35,735 nt of DNA from Gammaproteobacteria bacterium (GTDB taxonomy: Bacteria > Pseudomonadota > Gammaproteobacteria > Enterobacterales > Psychrobiaceae). This document shows, piece after piece, positions 8,667-18,630 of this stretch (the first letter of the stretch is position 1; each line of letters starts with the position of its first letter). The notes below the pieces were generated by a model. The model saw only the letters and a list, made by a program, of their open reading frames with translations. It had not been told where the DNA came from and ran no database searches. The translations under genes were made by a program, and so were the position numbers. The stretch is from contig JABSRU010000043.1 in assembly GCA_013214965.1 (NCBI GenBank), positions 1 through 35,735 on the forward strand, in the 5' to 3' direction.

Positions 8667-9257
8667 TTATATTTGAGCAATTATGGCTTCGGTGATATCT
8701 TCACGACAACCCATAACTTTCAAAACTTTCTTTAATATACGACACTTCATGCCATTATTTGAATTAGTGATCACCCAATACGGGGTTTCATTAATCAACT
8801 TAGGCTTGCAGGTTGCACCGCTATCGAGCAACAGTTGTTTTTCTTTGGCAAAATAAAGTCTATCGCGACCACTAACATTAAGCACCTTTGAAAAGTTTTG
8901 CGGTTGCTGGCGATATAACAAATTTAATATGGTCATAAAACGACCAATCGAGGCTTTTTGTTGTTTAATTTGCTGATGACCGATCAGTGATTTAAAATCT
9001 TCAGATTTTAAATCACCGTCATGAACAAATTCTTGCTTAATAACAGCCAATTCATCCTTTATTGAAGCGACAACTTTTGATGCCACTACCGTTGATGGTG
9101 CTATCGGATCAACATTTTTAGGTGCTTCTACCTTAATCGCAATGATAGGATCCAGCCCGAGTAAGCGCCTGAGGATATCTGAAGCATTTTCACCGATAGA
9201 TTCAGTTTGACTTGCGATATAACGGTATAAATCATCTTCAACTTCAATAAACTTCAT
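8667..9257 (-). CDS. seqA: negative modulator of replication initiation SeqA
   Basis: SeqA binds hemimethylated GATC clusters, sequesters oriC after firing and organises new DNA. The 196-residue protein starts MKFIEVEDDLYRYIASQTES and has IGENASDILRRLLGL, the N-terminal oligomerisation domain. A long variable linker of about 60 residues follows. The C-terminal DNA-binding domain has FSKVLNVSGRDRLYFAKEKQ and KPKLINETPYWVITNSN. It is about 15 residues longer than E. coli SeqA (181), all in the linker. Its presence implies Dam methylation in this organism. As in E. coli it is near ybfF, but here malic enzyme lies between them. Confidence 0.95.
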   Translation of the reverse strand: MKFIEVEDDLYRYIASQTESIGENASDILRRLLGLDPIIAIKVEAPKNVDPIAPSTVVASKVVASIKDELAVIKQEFVHDGDLKSEDFKSLIGHQQIKQQKASIGRFMTILNLLYRQQPQNFSKVLNVSGRDRLYFAKEKQLLLDSGATCKPKLINETPYWVITNSNNGMKCRILKKVLKVMGCREDITEAIIAQI

Positions 9258-9335
9258 TAATTATCCTTGCGTTATCGGTATTTTATGCCAATTTTGTATA
9301 GCGGATTATACAGATTGAGATCAAAAGCTCCATCA

Positions 9336-11027
9336 TTATATCGTCACGCGTCGATATTGACGGTACTCAGGGCGCCAGAAATTTTTCTCAATTTTTTGAC
9401 TTATTTTCTCATCGCTTATGTCTAATGCATATCCCTGTTCAATCGCAATTTTAGCAACATCAAAAGCCATTTTTTGACTTAACATGGCAATATCGGTCAG
9501 TGGCGGTAATAAACTACCATGGCCATCATTGGCCAATGGTGATGCATTGGCTAAACATAAACTAGTGGCCATTAACATTTCATCAGTCACTCGCTTAGCA
9601 CCACAGGCGATAATCCCTAAACCAAGACCAGGGAAAATGTAGCTATTGTTACACTGCGGAATAACGAAGGTTTGACCTTGATATTCTACTGGCGCAAAGG
9701 GGCTACCAGTAGCCATAATTGCTTGACCATTAGTCCACTTGAGCACTTGCTGTGGCGTTGCTTCCACTTGTTTTGAAGGATTACTTAATGGGAAAATTAT
9801 TGGCCGTTCACAGCCACGATGCATCGCCTTGATGGCTTGCTCGGTGAATAAACCGGGTTGTCCTGACACGCCGATTAAAATAGTCGGTTTGGCATTTTCC
9901 ATCACCTCTAATAATGTCGCGTATTCACCAGTAATAGACCATGTACTAACGGCGGCACTAGTTTGAGTTAGTTTTTGTTGAAAATCCCGTAACCCATTCA
10001 TGCCTTCGGTCAACAGTCCAAAACGGTCAACCATGTAAATTTGACTACGAGCCTGTGCTTCACTAATGCCTTCACTGGTCATTTGTTTGATAATCTGCTC
10101 GGCAATACCACAACCCGCTGAGCCAGCACCAACAAAAGTCACCACTTGATCCGAAAATTTTTGTCCAGTCGAGCGACAAGCAGCGAGTAATGTACCAACG
10201 GTCACGGCGGCGGTTCCTTGGATGTCATCATTGAAACAACACAATTGGTCACGATATTTTTCTAATAACGGCATCGCTTTAGGTTGTGCAAAGTCTTCGA
10301 ATTGTAATAGCACATTTGGGTAACGACGTTTAACAGCCTGAACGAATTTATCAATAAAATCGAAGTACTCATCATCACTGATCCGAGGTTTACGAACCCC
10401 CATATACATCGGATTATCGAGTAATTCTTGGTTGTTGGTCCCAACATCTAACATCACTGGCAACGTATAAGCAGGGCTAATACCACCACAGGCGGTATAT
10501 AATGAAAGCTTACCAATGGGAATGCCCATGCCGCCCATGCCTTGATCGCCTAAGCCTAAAATACGTTCGCCATCGGTGACAACAATGACTTTAACATTAC
10601 TTTTAATCGTATTGCGGATGATGTCGTCCATGTCATCGCGTTGATCATAAGAAATAAATAAACCACGGGCACAACGATAAATATCACTAAAACGCTCACA
10701 CGCTTCGCCAACCGTTGGGGTATAGATAATAGGCATCATCTCTTCGAGGTTATCTTCAATTAAACGATAATATAATGTTTCATTTAAATCTTGGATCCGG
10801 CGTAAATAGATGTGTTTATCTAGGTCAGAATGACAGGCCGAAAACTGGCAATAAGCGCGCTCGACTTGTTCGTCGATTGATTCAATCAGTGGCGGTAATA
10901 ATCCTGTTAAGTTAAAGGATTTACGCTCTTCGACATCAAAAGCACTGCCTTTATTTAATAAAGAGGTGTCAAGTAATGAATGACCAGCGTATTGAATATA
11001 CAGTGGTCTTTTTGTATTCCTAGTCAT
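9336..11027 (-). CDS. maeA: NAD-dependent malic enzyme
   Basis: This enzyme oxidatively decarboxylates malate to pyruvate, linking the TCA cycle to pyruvate. The 563-residue product aligns with E. coli MaeA (565) end to end: [83 protein letters not shown] and the Rossmann motif [15 protein letters not shown]. It ends [19 protein letters not shown] lies upstream of the ATG. It is transcribed toward seqA and divergently from ybfF, probably as its own unit. Confidence 0.96.
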   Translation of the reverse strand: MTRNTKRPLYIQYAGHSLLDTSLLNKGSAFDVEERKSFNLTGLLPPLIESIDEQVERAYCQFSACHSDLDKHIYLRRIQDLNETLYYRLIEDNLEEMMPIIYTPTVGEACERFSDIYRCARGLFISYDQRDDMDDIIRNTIKSNVKVIVVTDGERILGLGDQGMGGMGIPIGKLSLYTACGGISPAYTLPVMLDVGTNNQELLDNPMYMGVRKPRISDDEYFDFIDKFVQAVKRRYPNVLLQFEDFAQPKAMPLLEKYRDQLCCFNDDIQGTAAVTVGTLLAACRSTGQKFSDQVVTFVGAGSAGCGIAEQIIKQMTSEGISEAQARSQIYMVDRFGLLTEGMNGLRDFQQKLTQTSAAVSTWSITGEYATLLEVMENAKPTILIGVSGQPGLFTEQAIKAMHRGCERPIIFPLSNPSKQVEATPQQVLKWTNGQAIMATGSPFAPVEYQGQTFVIPQCNNSYIFPGLGLGIIACGAKRVTDEMLMATSLCLANASPLANDGHGSLLPPLTDIAMLSQKMAFDVAKIAIEQGYALDISDEKISQKIEKNFWRPEYRQYRRVTI

Positions 11028-11214
11028 AATTGCCTCGCATGTGACTAAATAATTTTTAGCCCATGGTATATTTATTGTTTATTTTGAGTATTCACGTTAT
11101 TAATAGCTATTGTTACCAATGTTTAACTCGGAGTCTACATAAACAACGCCATTATTGATTTTTTGTTCGGTGCAGGTCACAATTACTACCCTTTTTATTG
11201 ATAGAATCTCATTG

Positions 11215-11997
11215 ATGCAATTAAATCACAAAATTCAAGGTCACGGTCACCCGGTTATCTTATTACATGGTCTATTTGGCGCACTCGATAACTTAGGGGC
11301 ATTAGCTCGTTATTTGATCAGTAATTATCAAGTGATTAGTGTTGATTTGGCCAATCATGGTCAATCAAAACACACCACAGATACGACCTATCAAACTATG
11401 GCTAGCGATGTAATAGCCCTACTTGATGATTTAGAACTATCGAAAGTGACTCTAGTTGGGCACTCAATGGGTGGTAAGGTTGCGATGGAAATCGCTTTAG
11501 CTGCCCCCGAAAGAGTGACGGCTTTAATTATCGCCGATATTGCGCCGGTCAGTTACACCGACCGTCATATGTTAGTGTTTAATGCATTAAAGAGTATTGA
11601 GTTGAACACATTATCCAATAGAAAAGAAGCACAGCAACAATTAGAAAGAATGGGCGTTGATAGTGCTATTTGTGGTTTCCTATTAAAAAACCTCGTGAAG
11701 ACTGAACAAGGGTTTCAGTGGCGTTGTAATTTAGACGGTTTAGAACAAGCCTACCCTGCCATCATTTCCGGTTTAACAACGGATCGACAATATTGCGGTC
11801 CAACGTTATTTATTAAAGGCGAACAATCTGACTATATTGTGGCGGAACACCGCCCTGCTATCAATCAGTTTTTCCCTTCGGCCAACGCTAAAATAATTCA
11901 AGGCACCGGCCATTGGCTCCATGCTGAAAAGCCCAAAGTGTTTAATAAAATAGTGATCGACTTTATCAATAAATCGGTCAAAGACTCAGGCGATTAA
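11215..11997 (+). CDS. ybfF: alpha/beta-hydrolase, YbfF-type esterase
   Basis: A 260-residue alpha/beta-hydrolase like E. coli YbfF, an acyl-CoA/ester hydrolase of unclear physiological role. Visible are the oxyanion loop VILLHGLFGALDNLG and the nucleophile elbow VGHSMGGKVAM. The acid region is VTALIIADIAPVSY, and the catalytic histidine block is IIQGTGHWLHAEKP. I set the start at the ATG giving MQLNHKIQG, as in family members. The frame is open 20 codons further up, but that part is not family-like. The ybfF / seqA / fldA neighbourhood matches E. coli. Confidence 0.9.
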   Translation: MQLNHKIQGHGHPVILLHGLFGALDNLGALARYLISNYQVISVDLANHGQSKHTTDTTYQTMASDVIALLDDLELSKVTLVGHSMGGKVAMEIALAAPERVTALIIADIAPVSYTDRHMLVFNALKSIELNTLSNRKEAQQQLERMGVDSAICGFLLKNLVKTEQGFQWRCNLDGLEQAYPAIISGLTTDRQYCGPTLFIKGEQSDYIVAEHRPAINQFFPSANAKIIQGTGHWLHAEKPKVFNKIVIDFINKSVKDSGD

Positions 11998-12021
11998 CTA
12001 CTAGTGATGGCGCACTATAAT
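11994..12021 (+). promoter_or_regulatory. promoter for the DUF2788-ybfE-fldA unit
   Basis: TTAACT (11994-11999, overlapping the ybfF stop codon), a 16-bp spacer and a perfect TATAAT (12016-12021), about 85 bases before the DUF2788 start. Confidence 0.5.
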
Positions 12022-12105
12022 TGATTATGATATATTGCGCGCCTAGCGATTCAAACCTAAAAAATATTGGGTTTTTAAACACGTAATTAAAGGGCACAAA
12101 TTCTG

Positions 12106-12318
12106 ATGACACCGCAAGAATTTCAACAACTTGAGGCAATTGGTCTTAATTTATTTTTTGCTGGAATTTTCTTTTTAATTGGCATGGCTATCCGAGACGT
12201 CCTTAAAGCAGGTAGCGTCCCGCTATTTGGCCGAGTGGTTGTTTGGAGTGTGCTGACCTTTGGTTGTTTAGGATTTGTGATGAAAGGGGCTATTCAATTC
12301 TTTTGGAACAGTCACTAA
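12106..12318 (+). CDS. DUF2788 family small membrane protein
   Basis: A 70-residue protein with two hydrophobic helices (LNLFFAGIFFLIGMAI and VVVWSVLTFGCLGFVM) joined by a short charged loop, probably a two-pass inner membrane protein. Proteins of this kind (DUF2788) commonly lie between ybfF and ybfE/fldA in Shewanella and Vibrio relatives. The function is unknown. It starts the apparent operon with ybfE (40-base gap) and fldA. Confidence 0.8.
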   Translation: MTPQEFQQLEAIGLNLFFAGIFFLIGMAIRDVLKAGSVPLFGRVVVWSVLTFGCLGFVMKGAIQFFWNSH

Positions 12319-12358
12319 ACCTGTTTAAACTTATTAATATATAAAATATTGTAGCAAT

Positions 12359-12691
12359 ATGGCAAAAGCATCGAACGACAGAATAACTATAGATCTCTTT
12401 GCCGACGAAAAAAGCCGTGGTCGCCCCAAAACAAACCCTTTATCGCGTAAAGATCAGTTATTGATTAATAAACGTAATCAAATAAAGCGTGATAAAGCGA
12501 AAGGGCTTAAGCGGATTGAATTAAAAGTTGAAGCAGAGTTATTTAATACACTTAACGATTTGGCCGCACTGCATAATGTCAGTCGTGGCCAAATAATAGA
12601 ATCAATACTGGTGACCCAGATCAATGCAATGGAACTTCCTAGCAATATACGGTCATCGGATGAAATTGAACTAGCAACCACACAGAGATAG
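12359..12691 (+). CDS. ybfE: YbfE family protein (ribbon-helix-helix-like)
   Basis: The 110-residue basic protein has the YbfE features: RITIDLFADEKSRGRPKTNPLSRKDQL, then a C-terminal segment RIELKVEAELFNTLNDLA and NVSRGQIIESIL that reads as a ribbon-helix-helix. It is therefore probably a small DNA-binding protein. E. coli YbfE is reported to be LexA-regulated. I see no CTGT-N8-ACAG box upstream here. It lies 8 bases before fldA, the same order as in E. coli. Confidence 0.8.
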   Translation: MAKASNDRITIDLFADEKSRGRPKTNPLSRKDQLLINKRNQIKRDKAKGLKRIELKVEAELFNTLNDLAALHNVSRGQIIESILVTQINAMELPSNIRSSDEIELATTQR

Positions 12692-12699
12692 GAAAATTT

Positions 12700-13224
12700 A
12701 TGGCTAGCGTAGGCATGTTTTTTGGTAGCGACACAGGTAATACAGAAGCGGTCGCAAAAATGCTTCAAAAGCAACTGGGTAAAAGTTTAGTTGATGTTTA
12801 TGACATTGCCAAAGCAACCGCAAAAGAAATCGAATCTTTTGACTTATTATTGCTTGGGATCCCTACTTGGTACTATGGTGAAGCGCAATGTGATTGGGAT
12901 GATTTTTTCCCTGAATTAGAAAACATCGATTTCAACGATAAGCTAGTGGCTATTTTTGGTTGTGGCGATCAAGAAGATTACGCTGAATACTTCCTCGATG
13001 CGATGGGCACGTTAAAAGATATTATTGAGCCTAAGGGTGCGATTATTGTTGGTCACTGGCCAATTGATGGTTATGAGTTTGATGCGTCAAAAGCATTGGT
13101 TAGCGACACTCACTTTGTCGGATTAGGCATTGACGAAGACCGTCAACCAGAATTAACCGACGAGCGCGTTAGCGGTTGGGTTAAGCAAATCAACGAAGAA
13201 ATGTGTTTAAGCGAATTAGCTTAA
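12700..13224 (+). CDS. fldA: flavodoxin FldA (long-chain)
   Basis: Flavodoxin is an FMN electron carrier supplying reductive enzymes such as biotin synthase and activases. The 174-residue protein has the FMN phosphate loop GSDTGNTE (9-16), the first isoalloxazine loop with TWYYGEAQCDW, and the second loop GCGDQEDYAEYF. The about 20-residue insertion marks the long-chain class. GGA upstream of the ATG is a good ribosome-binding site. It is last in the DUF2788-ybfE-fldA unit and is followed by a very strong terminator. Confidence 0.97.
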   Translation: MASVGMFFGSDTGNTEAVAKMLQKQLGKSLVDVYDIAKATAKEIESFDLLLLGIPTWYYGEAQCDWDDFFPELENIDFNDKLVAIFGCGDQEDYAEYFLDAMGTLKDIIEPKGAIIVGHWPIDGYEFDASKALVSDTHFVGLGIDEDRQPELTDERVSGWVKQINEEMCLSELA

Positions 13225-13239
13225 TATTCACTTCTGAAT

Positions 13240-13277
13240 AAAAAACCGCTAATCACTTGAGTGATTAGCGGTTTTTT
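13240..13277 (+). terminator. strong bidirectional intrinsic terminator after fldA
   Basis: A perfect 12-bp stem CCGCTAATCACT (13246-13257) / AGTGATTAGCGG (13260-13271) with a 2-base centre, flanked by A6 and T6. It works on either strand and separates fldA from alaA. Confidence 0.95.
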
Positions 13278-13346
13278 ATTGCCCGACAACTTCCTTATTT
13301 ACTGTCAATACGCTATCTTTAACCTTCATATTCTTATGGAGTTAGT

Positions 13347-14555
13347 GTGGTGTTCAACAAGTCAAAAAAATTACATAATGTCTGCTATGACATTCGCGGT
13401 CCAGTTCATGATGAAGCACAACGACTTGAAGAAGAAGGCCACCGAATATTAAAATTAAATATTGGTAACCCTGCCCCTTTTGGCTTTGAAGCCCCCGATG
13501 AAATTGTTCGTGATGTCATTCATAATTTACCCCAAGCACAAGGCTATTGTGAATCAAAGGGATTATTCTCTGCTCGTAAAGCCGTTTTCCATCATTATCA
13601 GCAGATTATTGCTGGCATAGATGTTGAAGATATTTATATCGGCAATGGCGTATCGGAGCTGATCCAAATGGCGACCATGGCGCTGCTTAATAATGGCGAT
13701 GAAGTACTGGTGCCCTCCCCTGATTATCCATTATGGACCGCATCGGTTCATTTGGCCGGTGCTACAGCGGTACACTATCGCTGTGACGAACAGGCCGATT
13801 GGTTTCCTGATTTAGCCGATATTAAGAGTAAAATTTCTAAAAACACTAAAGCTATCGTCTTAATCAACCCCAATAACCCAACGGGTGCGGTGTACTCCAA
13901 AGAATTACTGCTTGAGATCCTTGAACTCGCTCGACAGCATCACTTAGTGGTGTTTAGTGATGAGATTTACGACAAAATATTATACGATGAGGCGCAGCAT
14001 GTGCATACGGCTTCGCTCGCTAATGACTTACTCATCGTCACATTTAATGGCCTGTCTAAAGCCTATCGTATCGCCGGTTTTCGCGCAGGTTGGATGGTCA
14101 TATCTGGGGCGAAATATAAAGCGAAAGGCTATATTAGTGGTCTCGACATGCTTGCATCCATGCGTTTATGTGCCAATGTCCCCTGTCAACATGCTATTCA
14201 AACGGCACTCGGTGGCTACCAAAGTATTAATGAACTAATTTTGCCCGGCGGCCGATTACTAGAACAACGAGATGCGGCTTGGGAAGCCCTTAATAATATT
14301 GACGGGGTCAGCTGTGTTAAACCCAAGGGGGCAATGTATATGTTCCCAAAACTCGATGTTAAGAAATTTAACATTATTGATGATCAGAGATTAGTGCTCG
14401 ATTTATTACAAAGCGAAAAAATTCTATTGGTCCATGGCAGCGCGTTTAATTGGCCAGAACCGGATCACGTACGTATTGTAACCTTACCTTACGCGCAAGA
14501 TTTAACCAATGCGATTGAACGTTTTGGTCAATTTCTTGAGAATTATTCTCAGTAA
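13347..14555 (+). CDS. alaA: glutamate-pyruvate aminotransferase AlaA
   Basis: AlaA makes alanine from pyruvate with glutamate as donor. The 402-residue class I/II PLP aminotransferase is close to E. coli AlaA (405): [80 protein letters not shown] and [11 protein letters not shown]. The Schiff-base lysine is Lys238 in [12 protein letters not shown]. The start is GTG at 13347 (or the adjacent GTG at 13350) behind GGAG. It is followed after 11 bases by a dGTPase-family HD gene, where E. coli has the HD-domain nucleotidase yfbR. Confidence 0.95.
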   Translation: MVFNKSKKLHNVCYDIRGPVHDEAQRLEEEGHRILKLNIGNPAPFGFEAPDEIVRDVIHNLPQAQGYCESKGLFSARKAVFHHYQQIIAGIDVEDIYIGNGVSELIQMATMALLNNGDEVLVPSPDYPLWTASVHLAGATAVHYRCDEQADWFPDLADIKSKISKNTKAIVLINPNNPTGAVYSKELLLEILELARQHHLVVFSDEIYDKILYDEAQHVHTASLANDLLIVTFNGLSKAYRIAGFRAGWMVISGAKYKAKGYISGLDMLASMRLCANVPCQHAIQTALGGYQSINELILPGGRLLEQRDAAWEALNNIDGVSCVKPKGAMYMFPKLDVKKFNIIDDQRLVLDLLQSEKILLVHGSAFNWPEPDHVRIVTLPYAQDLTNAIERFGQFLENYSQ

Positions 14556-14566
14556 AGGAGCATATA

Positions 14567-15904
14567 TTGGATCAATTGAGTGAGTTGGAACCGACGAGTG
14601 ATTGGCATCAACGTAAGTTTATTAAAAACCTCAATCGAAAAAAAGATCATCGCAGTCTTTTTCAGCGAGATCGTGCGCGGATATTACATTCCGCAGCATT
14701 TCGCCGCTTACAAGCAAAGACTCAAGTGGTCGGGATTGGCCAAAGTGACTTTTATCGTACCCGCTTAACTCACTCATTAGAGGTGGCACAAATTGGTGCC
14801 GGAATTAACGCGCAATTACGTTTACGATATCCAGCCTTAGCGATATTTTTGCAAGACGACATGTTAGTAGAAGCGTTAGGGTTAGCTCATGATATTGGCC
14901 ACCCACCCTTTGGTCATGGCGGCGAAATCGCGCTTAATTTTATGATGCGTGATCATGGAGGCTTTGAAGGCAATGGTCAAACATTTCGTATTTTAACCCG
15001 TCTTGAGCCATATACTGAACACCACGGCATGAATTTAAGCCGTCGCACCTTACTTGGCGTCCTAAAATACCCCGTACTTTATAGTGCAGTGGTTGGTCAA
15101 TATAATCGTGAAACACCGCTAAATTTCAGACAATTAAAGGCCACAGAATGGTTACCACCCAAAGCAATTTTTGATGTTGATTCAGGCTGTTTAGATTGGG
15201 TATTAGCCCCGTTAAGTCCCGGTGATCGTTTCTTATTTACGCAAGTTCAGCAGCAACCAGGCATTCATTTAAGAAGCTGCTTTAAATCTCTTGATTGTTC
15301 TATTATGGAACTCGCTGATGACATTGCCTATTCTGTCCATGATCTCGAAGATGCTATCGTGATGGGCACAGTGAATTTAAGCCAATGGCAGCAGGATGTA
15401 GTGAGTCAAATTGAATCTTTGCAAGACAATTCCATTAGTAACAATATTATGGCTATCACTCTCAATTTATTCAGCGATCAACCGTTTAAACGTAAAGATG
15501 CGATTGGGGAATTAGTGAATGCGTTAATTACTGCCATTGATATCGACGAAAACAATCAGTTTGAAGAACCATTGCTACGTTTTAATGCCAAATTAAGACC
15601 CTCCTATGCCAATGTCCTCCACATTTTAAAACAATTCATTTTAACTCGCGTGATCAAAAACTCTGAATTTCAAGCGATGGAATATAAAGGACAACAAATC
15701 GTGATGGAACTATTTGAAGCCTTTGCTTCTGATCCAAATCGCTTGTTACCAGAAAACACCAAAAACCGCTGGAATAACGCGCAATACAAAAAAGATGATG
15801 TTCAGATGCGGATTATTTCCGATTATATTTCAGGGATGACCGATGAATTCGCTGCAAAACTCTATCACTCACTGTTCACCCCCAAAGGAAATAGTTTATT
15901 TTAA
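14567..15904 (+). CDS. dgt: dGTP triphosphohydrolase (HD domain), anti-phage dGTPase-like
   Basis: The family hydrolyses dGTP to deoxyguanosine and triphosphate. The 445-residue protein has the dGTPase-type HD core: [24 protein letters not shown] (metal His69), [17 protein letters not shown] (His108-Asp109, His112, His117) and a distal metal Asp in [17 protein letters not shown]. The start is a TTG 6 bases after the strong AAAGGAG, the only good signal there. It is 11 bases from alaA, so co-transcribed. Shewanella dGTPases of this general kind deplete dGTP during phage infection. Whether this copy is defensive or housekeeping cannot be told from sequence. Confidence 0.9.
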   Translation: MDQLSELEPTSDWHQRKFIKNLNRKKDHRSLFQRDRARILHSAAFRRLQAKTQVVGIGQSDFYRTRLTHSLEVAQIGAGINAQLRLRYPALAIFLQDDMLVEALGLAHDIGHPPFGHGGEIALNFMMRDHGGFEGNGQTFRILTRLEPYTEHHGMNLSRRTLLGVLKYPVLYSAVVGQYNRETPLNFRQLKATEWLPPKAIFDVDSGCLDWVLAPLSPGDRFLFTQVQQQPGIHLRSCFKSLDCSIMELADDIAYSVHDLEDAIVMGTVNLSQWQQDVVSQIESLQDNSISNNIMAITLNLFSDQPFKRKDAIGELVNALITAIDIDENNQFEEPLLRFNAKLRPSYANVLHILKQFILTRVIKNSEFQAMEYKGQQIVMELFEAFASDPNRLLPENTKNRWNNAQYKKDDVQMRIISDYISGMTDEFAAKLYHSLFTPKGNSLF

Positions 15905-16082
15905 GCAAAGCTGATTAGATATTGGTAAATTGAACCAGAAGTTCAGGTAAACCCTAATAAATTTTAGGTTAACAACCTGATTAGTATACAATTAACAATA
16001 TGGCACGGTAGTTGCTTTTAATATAAAATTATTCATCCCGCTAAATTATTTGCTTTAGAGTCCAGAGTATTAAGGAAATATA

Positions 16083-16724
16083 ATGACCGTTATTATTCAA
16101 GACAGACCAATCGAAACCTTACGTGAAGAAATTATTGATCAATTGATTATGAATTACAGCCATGGTGAAATTTCATTAGCAGCGTTTGAACGCCGCCTAG
16201 ATGTTGCGACTAATACTGATAATCATCAAACACTGGTTGACCTAACACAGGATCTAGAACTTACAGTAGACAGTGCTTATACCGCCAAGAAAGAGCAAGG
16301 TTTATCTGCTAGCATTCATGAACAAGCGCCGCAAGATCATGATTACATAGTCAGTATTTTTGGCGGTAATGATCGGAGTGGCATCTGGAATGTGGCGAAA
16401 AACCTAACCTCTATTACGATTTTTGGTGGCAACGATATTGATTTTACCGATGCAAGATTCAGCCGTGACACCACCATAAAAATCTATAGCCTATTTGGTG
16501 GCCAAAATATTTATGTACCTCCTAATATTAAAGTCATTGCTAAAACCGTTTGTATCTTTGGTGGAGTCAATAATAAATCTAGCGCTTGCACCAGTAACTC
16601 ATCAGCACCAACTATCACGATTGAGGGCTATGTTATCTTTAGTGGGCTTGATATTAAAATTAAAGTGTCAATCAAAGAACAGCTGATGAATTTCGCGGAC
16701 GAAATGAAGAAGTTTTTTTCATAA
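16083..16724 (+). CDS. DUF1707 / LiaF-like C-terminal domain protein
   Basis: The 213-residue protein joins an N-terminal DUF1707-like helix module (DQLIMNYSHGEISLAAFERRLDVA, residues about 15-50) to a C-terminal beta-solenoid. That part repeats FGGNDRSG, FGGNDID, FGGQNIYVP and FGGVNN, the pattern of LiaF-like 'cell wall-active antibiotics response' domains. There is no signal peptide or membrane helix. LiaF-type proteins sense or modulate envelope stress in Gram-positives. Here the function is unknown. AGGA upstream of the ATG supports the start. The next gene encodes a hemolysin III-type membrane protein. Confidence 0.8.
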   Translation: MTVIIQDRPIETLREEIIDQLIMNYSHGEISLAAFERRLDVATNTDNHQTLVDLTQDLELTVDSAYTAKKEQGLSASIHEQAPQDHDYIVSIFGGNDRSGIWNVAKNLTSITIFGGNDIDFTDARFSRDTTIKIYSLFGGQNIYVPPNIKVIAKTVCIFGGVNNKSSACTSNSSAPTITIEGYVIFSGLDIKIKVSIKEQLMNFADEMKKFFS

Positions 16725-16810
16725 ACACCTATTCATTTAACGGAAACATATTGCAACGATTGTTGAACCTGCTAACATTGAGCGTACGCATGTAAGTTTA
16801 AAAAAATAAT

Positions 16811-17458
16811 ATGTCTAACTCACTAGAAAAAGTACCTTACTCAGTCAAAGAAGAACGATTAAATACGCTGACTCATGCCTTTGGCGCAGCGCTTAGCCTA
16901 GTTGGATTAATCATATTTATGGTTACTTCACTGCAACAACAGGATATATCGAAATTTATTACCCATACCATTTATGGTCTTAGTTTGTGCTGTCTGTTTG
17001 GTGCATCGGCTATTTACCATGGTGCAACACAGACTAGTGCTAAAAAGTTTTTTAAATTACTTGACCACTGTGCCATTTATTTATTGATTGCGGGGACATA
17101 TACTCCACTACTTTATCATACGCTGCCCGGTCCACTGGGTTATAGTGTGCTAGCCATCGTATGGCTAATGGCGATTATTGGCATTTTTATTAAAATCCGC
17201 TACGGCAGCCAATACAAGAAATTTTCGGTCGCCACTTATTTAGTCATGGGCTGGTTGTCGGTGATTGTTATCTACCAACTGATCGAAGCTTTACCCACTG
17301 CTGCGTTAGCCTTATTAGGATTAGGTGGCCTTATTTACTCATCGGGTGTTTATTTTTACCTCAATAATAAGATTAACTATAATCACGCTATCTGGCATAT
17401 TTTTGTGTTAGTTGCAGCAATATGTCACTATTTTTTGATTTTTATCTATGTGTTATAA
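16811..17458 (+). CDS. trhA: hemolysin III / PAQR-family membrane protein
   Basis: A 215-residue integral membrane protein with seven predicted helices and the family's conserved polar sites: EERLNTLTHAFGA near the N-terminus, FGASAIYHG in helix 2, DHCAIYLLIAGTYTP in helix 3 and HAIWHIFVLVAAICHY in helix 7. The His and Asp residues form a metal-site pattern shared with PAQR receptors. The bacterial TrhA/YqfA group has been linked to membrane-energetics homeostasis. Lytic activity is not implied by the name. No strong ribosome-binding site is visible. Confidence 0.88.
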   Translation: MSNSLEKVPYSVKEERLNTLTHAFGAALSLVGLIIFMVTSLQQQDISKFITHTIYGLSLCCLFGASAIYHGATQTSAKKFFKLLDHCAIYLLIAGTYTPLLYHTLPGPLGYSVLAIVWLMAIIGIFIKIRYGSQYKKFSVATYLVMGWLSVIVIYQLIEALPTAALALLGLGGLIYSSGVYFYLNNKINYNHAIWHIFVLVAAICHYFLIFIYVL

Positions 17459-17560
17459 CGCTATACTTTGATGACAGAAACATCTTGTGGCAATCTTACG
17501 CTTTACTTTCAAAGTTGAATCTAGATACCATAGCACTACATCAGATTTTAGGTCTTCTCT

Positions 17561-18157
17561 ATGCGTTCGTTGTTGTTAATTTCTACTGCTTTTTTTATCC
17601 TTGCTTCATTTTTCAACGGTGTGAAAGCTTCTGTCGTCAACTCAGATGACACAAGTAAAGCAATTTCACACAGCTATTATCAACTCATTAATGCTTATCA
17701 ATGGTTAGATCCTCAACTAATGGCCAACATTTATTCAGAGCATGGTTATTATGTTTCCACTGGAAAGAATAAAAAAATATCATCAGGTAAAACCGAGCTG
17801 TTAGCGCTTTATCAAAAATATTTTAATAAAATAAAAAAAAATAATTTTAAACTAGATATTGAGTTTAGAGTACTCGAACGCTTAATCGATAATAACTCAG
17901 CCACCGATGTCGGATATTATTTAGTATCAGTTATCCCACCAGAAGGTAGTAATGAACCCGCCAAGCAACATGCGGGTAAATACTTAATGACTTTTAAGCG
18001 TGGTGACGATAACCATTGGCTTATTTGGTCTGACGCTAATAATAGGGTGGACAGTCAGATGTATTACAATGTGCCCAAGTTAAAGGGACTCTATTTTTCA
18101 AAGCCACTATCATCAGAGCAATCAGATAATAGTCAGTGTTTAGTTAATCATGAATAA
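17561..18157 (+). CDS. exported NTF2/SnoaL-like protein, function unknown
   Basis: A signal peptide (MRSLLLISTAFFILASFFNGV, cut near VKA) is followed by about 150 residues with the pattern of a cone-shaped NTF2/SnoaL-like fold. An N-terminal helix YYQLINAYQWLDPQLMANIYSEHGYYVS is followed by strands KLDIEFRVLERL, DVGYYLVSVIPP, HAGKYLMTFKRG and WLIWSDANNRV. Such folds serve both as enzymes and as binding modules, and no catalytic residues can be assigned. Its last 8 bases overlap the ychJ start, suggesting coupled translation. Confidence 0.7.
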   Translation: MRSLLLISTAFFILASFFNGVKASVVNSDDTSKAISHSYYQLINAYQWLDPQLMANIYSEHGYYVSTGKNKKISSGKTELLALYQKYFNKIKKNNFKLDIEFRVLERLIDNNSATDVGYYLVSVIPPEGSNEPAKQHAGKYLMTFKRGDDNHWLIWSDANNRVDSQMYYNVPKLKGLYFSKPLSSEQSDNSQCLVNHE

Positions 18158-18614
18158 ACACTGCCCTTGTGGTACTAACAAGTCCTACTCTCTTTGCTGT
18201 CAGCCTCTCCATCAACGCTTAGCACAAGCACAAACTGCAAAGCAGCTGATGATGAGTCGTTACTGCGCTTTTGCTCAACACCATATTGATTATATTGTCG
18301 ATACTCACGCGCCAGCCACTCGTCATGAAGTCGTTAAAAATGACATTTCGCAATGGGCAAAAGAGTGCCAATGGTTGAGTTTACTAATTATCAATGATCA
18401 ATGCAGCGGCGACCATGCAACGGTCGAGTTTGTTGCTTGGTATCACTCGAATAATCAGCTGCAGTTTCACCATGAGTTATCACATTTTATTTATGAGGAT
18501 AAACAGTGGTTTTTTCATCATGGGGAAACACCAACCAATCAGATTCAATTACCCAAACGTAATGATTCATGCATCTGCAACAGCGGAAAGAAGTTTAAAA
18601 AGTGTTGTGGTTAA
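18150..18614 (+). CDS. ychJ: YchJ family protein with two SEC-C zinc motifs
   Basis: The 154-residue protein carries a SEC-C-type metal motif at each end: CPCGTNKSYSLCC (residues 5-17) and CICNSGKKFKKCC at the C-terminus. Between them is the YchJ core with AKQLMMSRYCAFAQHHIDYIVDTH and ATVEFVAWYH, an NTF2-like domain. SEC-C motifs bind zinc, and in SecA contact SecB or ribosomes. The role of YchJ is unknown. Its start overlaps the upstream NTF2-like gene by 8 bases, so two NTF2-type proteins are encoded back to back. Confidence 0.92.
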   Translation: MNKHCPCGTNKSYSLCCQPLHQRLAQAQTAKQLMMSRYCAFAQHHIDYIVDTHAPATRHEVVKNDISQWAKECQWLSLLIINDQCSGDHATVEFVAWYHSNNQLQFHHELSHFIYEDKQWFFHHGETPTNQIQLPKRNDSCICNSGKKFKKCCG

Positions 18615-18630
18615 ACTAGTTTAGTTTAAC
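18610..18630. other. inverted repeat over the stops of ychJ and the convergent gene
   Basis: GTTAAAC (18610-18616) and GTTTAAC (18624-18630) form a 7-bp stem around a 7-base loop. The stop codons of both convergent genes lie in it. No T tract follows, so termination would be weak. Confidence 0.4.

Noticed and set aside
11155-11214. Extended N-terminus of the YbfF esterase
   Set aside because: The extra 20 residues are not seen in the family and the family-type N-terminus starts at 11215.
12319-12358. LexA box upstream of ybfE
   Set aside because: E. coli ybfE is LexA-linked, but no CTGT-N8-ACAG-like site is present in this gap or before DUF2788.
12478-12774. 98-codon minus-strand frame across ybfE and the start of fldA
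   Set aside because: It is the shadow of two well-supported genes on the plus strand.
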